A DNA stretch of 15,375 nt, from contig CADCPV010000017.1 in NCBI GenBank assembly GCA_902803345.1, positions 1 to 15,375 on the forward strand, in the 5' to 3' direction. The stretch is from an uncultured Eubacteriales bacterium (GTDB taxonomy: Bacteria > Bacillota_A > Clostridia > Lachnospirales > Lachnospiraceae). Under the pieces are notes generated by a model. That model was given only the letters and a program-made list of their open reading frames with translations. It made no database searches and was not told the DNA's origin. Below, piece after piece: positions 1 to 6,155 of this stretch; position 1 is the stretch's first letter; each line of letters opens with the position of its first letter. The position numbers were made by a program, and so were the translations under genes.

Positions 1-48
1 AAAGATTTTCAACAGCGGGATTTGAACAGGCACAAAAACATTTACCAC

Positions 49-99
49 AAAAAAAGCAGCCAGCGCATCGCCGAATTTGGCTTAAACGCTGGCTTTTTT
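49..99. terminator. Terminator-like hairpin at left edge
   Basis: GCCAGCG at 59-65 pairs with CGCTGGC at 87-93. The stem is preceded by an A-run (49-55) and followed by six T (94-99), so it could terminate transcription from either side. The loop is 21 nt, longer than usual. It probably closes a gene ending left of the window or just inside it. Confidence 0.6.
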
Positions 100-104
100 G
101 ATAG

Positions 105-146
105 TAGCGGGGGGGGATTTGAACTCCCGACCTCCGGGTTATGAGC
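105..146 (-). pseudogene. 3' fragment of a tRNA-Met (CAT) gene, likely attachment-site core
   Basis: On the reverse strand this reads as the anticodon loop CTCATAA (139-145, anticodon CAT at 141-143), the 3' anticodon strand, variable loop GGTC, a T-arm with loop TTCAAAT (117-123) and a C-rich acceptor ending GCTA. The 5' half is missing: no D-arm lies at 147-190, and the sequence before the anticodon loop does not pair properly with the 3' strand. The T-stem also has an A-C mismatch. It is therefore not a functional tRNA. A 3' tRNA fragment without its 5' half is the usual footprint of an element integrated into a tRNA gene. Whether the source was an initiator or an elongator Met tRNA cannot be settled from the fragment. 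Confidence 0.65.
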
Positions 147-190
147 GCAGGTTTTAACCCTTTATTTCATGTACTATCATTCACTTTTGC

Positions 191-392
191 TTGATATTGT
201 TTGATATTGCAGCTCGCAACTTTTCCCAATATTACCTAATATTACCCAGCATTTCCGATCGTTCCATCCCAATTTCATCCCAATCGTCTTCTGCCAAATC
301 TGACAGCGCTGATGTGACTGGAAAACCTTCTCTGAATCGAGCTTTAACAATCATTCCAGCGACTTGGGATCAAATTATCCCAATTCATCCCA
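191..392. repeat. Cluster of short direct repeats at helical-turn spacing
   Basis: TTGATATTG occurs at 191-199 and 201-209. AATATTACC occurs at 228-236 and 238-246. TCCCAAT occurs at 224-230, 267-273, 278-284 and 378-384, with a truncated TCCCA at 388-392 and an inverted TTGGGAT at 364-370. Adjacent copies are 10 or 11 bp apart, so a protein would contact the same DNA face. Next to a tRNA fragment this suggests arm-type binding sites of a tyrosine recombinase, though plasmid-type iterons or a repressor array would look similar. Confidence 0.5.
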
Positions 393-440
393 GAATTGCC
401 GTATTTCTACAGTTCAAAGTTCCAAATCCGCATAAATGCT

Positions 441-468
441 GGATTTTCAACCACCGGCCTCCGGGTTT
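441..468 (-). pseudogene. Second degenerate tRNA-Met-like fragment
   Basis: This stretch aligns with the tRNA fragment at 114-141 with one single-base gap and few mismatches. Both contain GGATTT, then AAC, and the identical decamer CCTCCGGGTT (131-140 and 458-467). The anticodon loop is lost after GGGTT and the T-loop is altered, so it cannot encode a tRNA. It is either a decayed attachment-site copy or a remnant of a former tandem insertion. The repeat cluster lies between the two copies. Confidence 0.45.
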
Positions 469-532
469 TTCGATCCCAGAAAACAGATTCATGTCCTAGA
501 CAGAAATACTGATTGTTCAAACATTATCGTTT

Positions 533-658
533 TCAGTAACTCCCGACAACTTTCGCACATTCATCAGCTATTTCAGATGTGACAAATTCTTTCCATGCTC
601 CCCGTTTGTCACCTAATGTCGGTTTATCATATAGAATTCGTCCGTTTTTCTTCTTTTC
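533..658 (-). pseudogene. Possible C-terminal coding remnant, unrecognised
   Basis: On the reverse strand there is an open frame of 41 codons ending in TGA at 533-535, whose product contains GRILYDKPTLGDKRG followed by AWKEFVTSEIADE and ends in VVGSY. It has protein-like composition but no in-frame start: a TAA stop (659-661) precedes it. A second frame opens with ATG at 672-674 (MSCLVRKEEK...) and would join this one if a single base shift lay in the A-run near 645-655. It may be the tail of a decayed gene of a former mobile element. I cannot assign a family, and 41 codons could be open by chance. Confidence 0.25.
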
Positions 659-673
659 TTACCAGACAACTCA

Positions 674-693
674 TGGTAGAATGATGATATCAT
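674..693 (+). promoter_or_regulatory. Putative promoter -10 and operator of the two-component operon
   Basis: An extended -10-like sequence TGGTAGAAT (674-682) overlaps the element ATGATGATATCAT (681-693), which contains the perfect 10-bp palindrome ATGATATCAT (684-693). No good -35 is visible, so the promoter is tentative. The same 13-base element with one change recurs at 4141-4153 ahead of the transporter operon, which argues for a shared regulator site. Confidence 0.4.
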
Positions 694-769
694 TCAAAAT
701 TCTCGCAATTCGAGCGGTGGAACATTTAAACTTGTCGGTTGCCGATATCATAACAGAGGGACTTCTCCT

Positions 770-2491
770 ATGAAAAAAGTACCAAAAAGAACCCGATCTC
801 TCAAATTTCTCACGATCAATCTGTGGCTTCTCGTGACGGCGGTTCTTTTCGTGATTTTTACGCTTTTTGCATTGATGTTTCTGCGCAGTACAAAAAATGA
901 ATTGAAGCATCTCGGCGAGGTATTCGCAGACCATTATGCAAGCAATATGAACCGCGATATTCGCCAAATGTCCGATACTGTAGATGAATTATATGTTAAC
1001 AATATCTTCTATCAGCGTCTGATTAACTATACACTGGATGATTATGACTGGATTGACAACACATGGCATATTCAAAATTCACTCAGAGAAAAAAGCGCAG
1101 CAATGGACTACCTGGGCGGTTTATTCTATTATGACGAGAAACACGATTCTATGCGTTCCTGTTTCAGTCAGGATTATTCCGAAGTATTTCTCACTGATCG
1201 GCTCCGTGAGTGGATTCGGCTAAATTCCAAAAATATCCAGGGCAGTGGTATTCTCTCACACAATGGACGGGATTGGTATGTCAGCTACAAAAGCCGGCAC
1301 GGATGTTATCTCGGATATCTGATCTGTCTGCAGGATTATATACAATCAGACGAAACGGAAGAAGTAATATTTCTCAACGCAGCAGGTGATATCATAAGCC
1401 GCACCGGTGATCATTCAATCCCGGATCAGGTTCTTCGATCTCTTCAGGGCGGGGGATCAGCTGTATCCAGAAGAACCCTGCTGCTCTCTGCCGCCCCTAT
1501 TTCGTCAGCCGGATTGACACTTATCAATGTCATGAGAGCGGACTCCCTGCAGTCGCTTTTTGCAATGCCGGAGTTTATCGGACTCATGATCCTTCTTCCG
1601 GTGCTGACGCTTCTTGCGCTGCTGTTTTTCTACCGCTTCCACAACCGCGCCCTCTCCCTCCCTGTCCGGCATATGCTCCTCAAGATCAGCGAAATGAAGC
1701 AGGACGGGCAGGATGAGACGCTCCTGCGCTCGGAGAAACAGGCAGACACGATCGAAGAATACCGGGAGATCAACGAACGGATCGACGAAATGCTCCGGGA
1801 GATCGAGACGCTGACGGAGGAACGGCACCGGGAAGAAATAAACGCCAAATCCGCCCTTCTTCAGTACTACCAGCTGCAGATCGATCCCCATTTTTACCTG
1901 AACTGCCTGAATTCTGTTTCGAGTCTTCTGCAGAATCAGACGCCGGAAATCGCGAACGACATGATCTTCGCGCTTTCTTCGCATTTCCGTTATGTGTTCC
2001 AGTCCAACCGGACGCTTGTGACGCTTTCGGAGGAACTTCAGGAGCTTAGGAATTACTGCAATATCTATCAGGTAAAGGGCGGCGTCCCGATCCTTCTTAT
2101 GGTTGACGTTCCGGATGAAGTTGTCGACTGGAAAATCCCGATTCTGGCAATTCAGACCTTTGTTGAAAATTCCATCAAGCATGTGACCAAAAAAGGAAAG
2201 GTCCTGACCGTCAAAGTGCACGCGCACCATTCATCGGAAGCAGACGGTCTGCTTCTTCGGATCACGGACAACGGTCCCGGATATCCGCCGAAGCTGCTTG
2301 AATTTCTGAACACGCCCGTCTCGGAATTCAATTTTGACTCCGAGCACGTGGGCATTCTGAACCTGAAGTACCGCTGCCGCCTTCTGTACGACGGAAAGGA
2401 GCGCTTCAGCTTTTACAACGCGCCTCAGGGGGGCGCCGCGACGGAAATTCTGATCCCCGAGGAGACTGTTCATGAATATTCTGATCATTGA
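770..2491 (+). CDS. YesM-type sensor histidine kinase
   Basis: This is a membrane histidine kinase of 573 aa that should phosphorylate the response regulator encoded directly downstream. Residues ~13-38 form the first membrane helix, ~39-265 an extracellular sensor region (likely Cache-like; not provable here) and ~269-288 the second helix. A charged coiled linker follows. The His_kinase segment contains QIDPHFYLN with the phosphoacceptor H374. The ATP-binding domain shows the N box (FVENSIKH, N467) and the G1 box (DNGPGYPP from D500). AGAGGG at 755-760 supports the ATG start. The end overlaps the next gene by 20 nt, indicating translational coupling. Odd: the sensor half is AT-rich (20 G+C of 60 in 1021-1080) while the kinase half is not (33 of 60 in 1741-1800). 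By analogy with YesM systems and the neighbouring genes it probably senses a plant-cell-wall sugar; the ligand is inferred only. Confidence 0.92.
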   Translation: MKKVPKRTRSLKFLTINLWLLVTAVLFVIFTLFALMFLRSTKNELKHLGEVFADHYASNMNRDIRQMSDTVDELYVNNIFYQRLINYTLDDYDWIDNTWHIQNSLREKSAAMDYLGGLFYYDEKHDSMRSCFSQDYSEVFLTDRLREWIRLNSKNIQGSGILSHNGRDWYVSYKSRHGCYLGYLICLQDYIQSDETEEVIFLNAAGDIISRTGDHSIPDQVLRSLQGGGSAVSRRTLLLSAAPISSAGLTLINVMRADSLQSLFAMPEFIGLMILLPVLTLLALLFFYRFHNRALSLPVRHMLLKISEMKQDGQDETLLRSEKQADTIEEYREINERIDEMLREIETLTEERHREEINAKSALLQYYQLQIDPHFYLNCLNSVSSLLQNQTPEIANDMIFALSSHFRYVFQSNRTLVTLSEELQELRNYCNIYQVKGGVPILLMVDVPDEVVDWKIPILAIQTFVENSIKHVTKKGKVLTVKVHAHHSSEADGLLLRITDNGPGYPPKLLEFLNTPVSEFNFDSEHVGILNLKYRCRLLYDGKERFSFYNAPQGGAATEILIPEETVHEYSDH

Positions 2492-4067
2492 CGACGAACC
2501 GCTGATCCTGAACACGGTCCGAAGACAGCTTGACGAAATGAATCTTCCGTTTTCGCATATCGATACCGCGGGATCGGCGGAAGAGGCAAGGAGTCTGGCA
2601 GCGGAGCATCATTACGACATCTTTCTCTGCGATATCGTGATGCCCGAAGAAGACGGCATCTCGTTTGCGAAATGGGCGCTTCGGCGCTTCCCGGACAGTA
2701 AATTCGTGTTTCTTACGGCACATGCGGACTTCGAATATATGAAGGAAGCGATCTCCATGCAGAGCTTTGACTATGTGCTGCAGCCGGTTTCAAAGGAAGA
2801 TCTTGAGACGGTCATTGAGCGCGCGATCCACCAGATTTCCATCGAGGAGAAGAACCGCCGGCTGATGGAAAAGGGCAGCTTTTATGAGGACCACGAGCGG
2901 GATATCCTGGATGCGAACTCGATCCGCTACCTCTCTGGCTTGTCGCTCGACGACAGCTTCTTCCGGAAGCTTCTCCAGGAAACCGTCGGTGAAGTATCCG
3001 AAGCCGGGCGCTATCTGGTATACTACGTGCAGCTTCTGTCTGACAGCCCGATGAAAGGCCCGGAAGACAAGGCTTTATTCCGTTCGATTTATTATAATGT
3101 GACGGATGAAACCCTGCAGCCGCTCGGCGTCAAAAATACGCTGATTATCCGCGACGACGGCTCGGGAAACTTTCTTTCGATCCTTCCCTTTCCCGAAGAT
3201 CAGGTTCCGGAATATACCGATATTCTGCAGCGGCTTGAGGAGCTCCGGCTTCTCTTTGAAAAGCTCCTGCACCTGAAAATCGCCGTCTATCTGGGGCATT
3301 TTGAGGATTATGACGATCTGCCTGCTTCGGTGCAGGAAATATTCGAAGAGCTCAAAAACAACGTCCGGAATCAAAGCCATGTCTATCAGGTCGGGGATTT
3401 AAGCTCCCTTTCTTCCTCCGGTTACGGTTTTGAGCAGGAATACGCCACCTGGAAGTCGCTTCTTCAGAAAAACCGGCTGACGGATCTTCGGGACAGCTTC
3501 ATGCGCTATCTCGACTACCATGCGGGACGGGGCGCCGTAAACCGGGATTTTCTGATGAAATTCCACCAGCGCACGAGCGAACTTCTGCTGGGATATATGG
3601 CAACCGAAGATATTTCTTCGACGGATGTCTTTGACGAACGGCTTTCCTATTATGATTTCATGTACTGCTTCGATACAATCGATCATCTGAAGCAAAGCCT
3701 GGACCATGTGTTTTCCAGACTTTATGAGAAAGTCAGCATCCCGGGCGAAGAGATGATACAGAAGACAATCCGCTATATCCGCACGAATCTCGATCAGGAC
3801 CTTCTTGTGACGGAGATTGCGGAATATGTGAACCTGAACCCCGTCTATCTGACGCGGTCCTTCAAGAAAGCCACCGGCTTTTCCCTGAAGCGCTTTATCG
3901 AAAATGAAAAGATCGAGGCCTCAAAACATCTCCTCTCGACGACGAATCTCCCGGTTTCCGTCATTTCCGGACATGTGGGATACACCAATTACAGCAATTT
4001 TACGCGTTCCTTCAAGCTGATCACGGGACTCACACCGACGGAGTACCGGGAGCAGCAGAAAATCTGA
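2472..4067 (+). CDS. YesN-type response regulator, receiver plus AraC HTH
   Basis: This 531-aa regulator is the cognate partner of the upstream kinase. Residues 1-~122 form a CheY-like receiver: acidic pair D7/D8, phosphoacceptor D54 in LCDIVMPEEDG, and T82. The position that is normally the invariant Lys (KP) is Q104 (YVLQPV). Residues ~130-425 are the poorly conserved central region usual in long YesN proteins. Residues ~428-531 form an AraC/XylS DNA-binding domain with two helix-turn-helix units, ending in the typical GLTPTEYR. The gene starts inside the end of the kinase gene and is followed by a strong terminator. By family it should activate the adjacent importer and enzyme genes; the shared palindromes at 681-693 and 4138-4159 are candidate binding sites (inference). 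Confidence 0.93.
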   Translation: MNILIIDDEPLILNTVRRQLDEMNLPFSHIDTAGSAEEARSLAAEHHYDIFLCDIVMPEEDGISFAKWALRRFPDSKFVFLTAHADFEYMKEAISMQSFDYVLQPVSKEDLETVIERAIHQISIEEKNRRLMEKGSFYEDHERDILDANSIRYLSGLSLDDSFFRKLLQETVGEVSEAGRYLVYYVQLLSDSPMKGPEDKALFRSIYYNVTDETLQPLGVKNTLIIRDDGSGNFLSILPFPEDQVPEYTDILQRLEELRLLFEKLLHLKIAVYLGHFEDYDDLPASVQEIFEELKNNVRNQSHVYQVGDLSSLSSSGYGFEQEYATWKSLLQKNRLTDLRDSFMRYLDYHAGRGAVNRDFLMKFHQRTSELLLGYMATEDISSTDVFDERLSYYDFMYCFDTIDHLKQSLDHVFSRLYEKVSIPGEEMIQKTIRYIRTNLDQDLLVTEIAEYVNLNPVYLTRSFKKATGFSLKRFIENEKIEASKHLLSTTNLPVSVISGHVGYTNYSNFTRSFKLITGLTPTEYREQQKI

Positions 4068-4100
4068 AAAGTACACATCAGGTTTATTTTTGAAATAGAG

Positions 4101-4140
4101 CAGGTCGCTTTTTCTGTTTCCAGAAAGAGCGGCCTGTTTT
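4101..4140 (+). terminator. Rho-independent terminator after the response regulator gene
   Basis: The 16-base arm at 4101-4116 pairs with 4121-4136 around a TTTC loop, with two G-U pairs and otherwise full complementarity, followed by TTTT. It separates the two-component operon from the transporter operon, so the latter should have its own promoter. Confidence 0.85.
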
Positions 4141-4159
4141 ATGATGATACCATCATAAA
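4138..4159. promoter_or_regulatory. Palindromic operator candidate ahead of the transporter operon
   Basis: TTTATGATG (4138-4146) is the exact inverted repeat of CATCATAAA (4151-4159) across ATAC. It contains ATGATGATACCAT (4141-4153), which differs by one base from the element at 681-693. A -10-like TATGAT (4140-4145), with TTTCCA at 4117-4122 at 17-bp spacing, overlaps its left arm, but that -35 would lie in the terminator hairpin, so the promoter placement is weak. A short hairpin (CCTGCC 4163-4168 with GGCAGG 4179-4184) follows in the leader. Confidence 0.45.
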
Positions 4160-4209
4160 AGCCCTGCCGGTCTGAGAAGGCAGGACGAAAAAGGAAAGGC
4201 GGTGCACCC

Positions 4210-5157
4210 ATGAGTGCTGCAGCGGCGACGGTAAAAAAGAAAAGCTCCCTGAAACGCCGGCTGAAGAAGTACAGATTCCTGTACCTTCTGGCGCTTCCCG
4301 GATTTACCTACCTGATCATCAACAATTACTTCCCGATGGTCGGTCTTTCACTGGCTTTCAAGAACTTCAGTTTTGCCAAAGGCATTTTCAAGAGCCCCTG
4401 GAACGGCATCTCGAACTTCACCTACCTCTTCGGCTCCAAATGGGCGAAGATCATGTTCCGGAACACCCTCGGCTACAATGTGGTCTTCATCGTTCTCGGA
4501 ACAGTCATCGCGATTTTTGTCGCGATCATGCTCGGGGAGATCACGAAGCAGAAGTTCAAAAACGTCTGCCAGACCCTGATTCTGATTCCGCATCTTGTGA
4601 GTACGGTTCTGATTGGTTATATCGTTTTTGCGTTCCTCTCCAATGCGAACGGCTTCGTCAATAACGGAATCCTGAAGCCGCTCGGTGCGGAGCCGGTCAA
4701 ATGGTACACGAGCCCGAAATACTGGCCTTTCATTCTGGTCCTCGTGCAGATGTGGCGTTCGTTCGGCTTCCAGAGCATCATCTACTACGCGACGATCATC
4801 GGATTCGACAAATCCTATTATGAAGCGGCGGTCGTGGATGGCGCCTCGACCTGGCAGCAGATCACAAAGATCACGCTTCCTCTGCTGAAGCCGACCGTGA
4901 TCATCCTTACGATCATGGCGCTCGGCAGAATGTTCTCCACGGACTTCGGTCTTTTCTACCAGGTCCCGATGAATACCGGAACGCTCTTCACCGCGACGAC
5001 GACGATCGATACCTTCGTGTACCGCGCGCTTCTTGAGGATCACGATCCGGCAAGAGCGCTCGCCGCAGGCTTCCTGCAGTCCATGCTCGGCTTCATCATC
5101 GTCATGGCAACCAACCTCGTCATCCGGAAGATCGAACCGGAATCGGCGTTGTTCTAA
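4210..5157 (+). CDS. ABC sugar importer permease, LplB family
   Basis: This integral membrane protein of 315 aa is one half of the transmembrane channel of a carbohydrate ABC importer. A basic N-terminus (residues ~9-21) precedes the first membrane helix (~23-40), and about six helices can be seen in total. The cytoplasmic EAA loop that docks the ATPase is clear: E205-A-A...D210-G211, then ITKITLPLLKP. Length and the opening LYLLALPGFTYLIINNYFPM fit the LplB/YtcP group of CUT1-type importers for oligosaccharides. A GGAAAGG sequence at 4193-4199 supports the ATG. It is the first gene of the importer operon, 18 nt ahead of the second permease. No ATPase is encoded in the window; such systems commonly share an MsmX-type ATPase encoded elsewhere. 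Confidence 0.93.
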   Translation: MSAAAATVKKKSSLKRRLKKYRFLYLLALPGFTYLIINNYFPMVGLSLAFKNFSFAKGIFKSPWNGISNFTYLFGSKWAKIMFRNTLGYNVVFIVLGTVIAIFVAIMLGEITKQKFKNVCQTLILIPHLVSTVLIGYIVFAFLSNANGFVNNGILKPLGAEPVKWYTSPKYWPFILVLVQMWRSFGFQSIIYYATIIGFDKSYYEAAVVDGASTWQQITKITLPLLKPTVIILTIMALGRMFSTDFGLFYQVPMNTGTLFTATTTIDTFVYRALLEDHDPARALAAGFLQSMLGFIIVMATNLVIRKIEPESALF

Positions 5158-5175
5158 GGGAAAGGGGGCAAGCAT

Positions 5176-6066
5176 ATGGCCGGCAAAGGAAGAGGTTTCC
5201 GCGCTGTTTCCTACATTGTAATGAGTCTTCTGACCATTTTCGCGGTAATGCCTTTTATTCTCCTGATTGTCTCCTCCATCACCAACGAGACAACCATCAA
5301 CAAATTCGGATATTCCTTTATTCCGAGAGATATCGATGTTTCCGCCTACCGGTACCTCTTCGCATCCGGCGGAAAGATCCTGAAATCCTACGGGATGACC
5401 GTCATCGTCGCCTTTGTCGGAACCGTCACGAACCTCATGCTGACGCTGTTCATGGCCTACCTGTTATCAAAGCGCGACCTGCCGGGGCGGAATTTCCTCT
5501 CCTTCATGATCTTTTTCACGATGCTGTTCTCGGGCGGCATGGTCCCCTCGTACCTTATCTGGTCGCAGCTGATGCACGTCGTCGATACGATTTGGGGGCT
5601 GATCCTTCCGAATCTGCTCTTATCCGCCTGGAACGTCATCATGATGCGGACCTATTTCACGACGAACATCCCCCAGGAAATCCTCGAGGCGGCGGAAATG
5701 GACTCCTGCGGACAGGTGCGGATGCTCTTTAAGATCTGCATTCCGCTTTCGAAACCGATGATCTCCACGATCACGCTTTTCACCGCACTCGCGTACTGGA
5801 ACGACTGGACCAACGCCCTGTACTACCTCGTGCGGAACAAGGACCTCCTGACGATCCAGGCCGTCCTGAACTCCATGCAGAACAATGTCCAGTTCCTGAA
5901 GGACTACGCGAACCAGTCGAGTCTCGCGGCTTTCTCAAACCAGATCCCGACGCTCGGCGTACGTATGGCGATCGCCGTGATCTCCATCGTCCCGATTCTG
6001 ATCATCTATCCCTTCTTCCAGAAATCCTTCGTCCGTGGCATCGTCATCGGCGGCGTGAAGGGATAA
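5176..6066 (+). CDS. ABC sugar importer permease, YtcP/AraQ-like
   Basis: This is the second membrane subunit of the importer (296 aa), expected to form a heterodimer with the preceding permease. Membrane helices begin at residue ~11 (SYIVMSLLTIFAVMPFILL), and several more follow. The EAA loop starts at E171 (EAAEMDSCGQ), with G179 and then ICIPLSKP; the helix after it carries YWNDW, typical of the group. It ends with KSFVRGIVIGGVKG, the usual C-terminus of YtcP-type proteins. AAAGGGGG at 5161-5168 lies 7 nt before the ATG. The gene lies 18 nt after the first permease and 89 nt before the solute-binding lipoprotein, in the order usual for this importer type. Confidence 0.93.
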   Translation: MAGKGRGFRAVSYIVMSLLTIFAVMPFILLIVSSITNETTINKFGYSFIPRDIDVSAYRYLFASGGKILKSYGMTVIVAFVGTVTNLMLTLFMAYLLSKRDLPGRNFLSFMIFFTMLFSGGMVPSYLIWSQLMHVVDTIWGLILPNLLLSAWNVIMMRTYFTTNIPQEILEAAEMDSCGQVRMLFKICIPLSKPMISTITLFTALAYWNDWTNALYYLVRNKDLLTIQAVLNSMQNNVQFLKDYANQSSLAAFSNQIPTLGVRMAIAVISIVPILIIYPFFQKSFVRGIVIGGVKG

Positions 6067-6094
6067 AAACAGGTATCCAAGGGCCGTTCTCATG

Positions 6095-6142
6095 TGATAT
6101 ACTGGGGACAGCCTTCAGATAAAAAATGTAAAAACACATTTT
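6095..6142 (+). promoter_or_regulatory. Possible internal promoter and leader hairpin ahead of the lipoprotein gene
   Basis: TGATATACT (6095-6103) matches an extended -10 (TGnTATAAT) with one base off in the hexamer; the -35 region is poor. Downstream, AAAATGT (6123-6129) pairs with ACATTTT (6136-6142) directly before AAGGAGG (6144-6150). Either could raise binding-protein output above that of the permeases, a common need in importer operons. Confidence 0.35.
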
Positions 6143-6155
6143 CAAGGAGGAAAAA

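Larger units (their letters stand above)
147..769. other. AT-rich region without a convincing intact gene, with phased short repeats
   Basis: About 620 bp separate the tRNA fragment from the kinase gene. The only sizeable forward open frame here (191-499) starts without a ribosome binding site, runs through the repeats and resembles nothing I recognise, so I do not call it. The region contains four sets of short direct repeats (191-392), a second degenerate tRNA-like stretch (441-468), a possible small reverse-strand coding remnant (533-658) and, close to the kinase gene, a palindromic element with a nearby -10-like sequence. Base composition is clearly more AT-rich than the region beyond about 1600. 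Confidence 0.6.

Noticed and set aside
1..60. Tail of a gene ending at the left edge
   Set aside because: All three forward frames give short endings (for example ...KIFNSGI then TGA at 23-25), but seven codons are not enough evidence; only the terminator hairpin hints at a gene to the left.
191..392. CRISPR array
   Set aside because: Repeats are only 7-9 bp, of different sequence, and spaced 10-11 bp within pairs with irregular gaps; there are no spacer-repeat units and no cas genes.
191..499. 102-codon forward open frame in the left region
   Set aside because: No ribosome binding site, runs through phased repeats and the degenerate tRNA copy, and the product does not look like a folded protein or known family.
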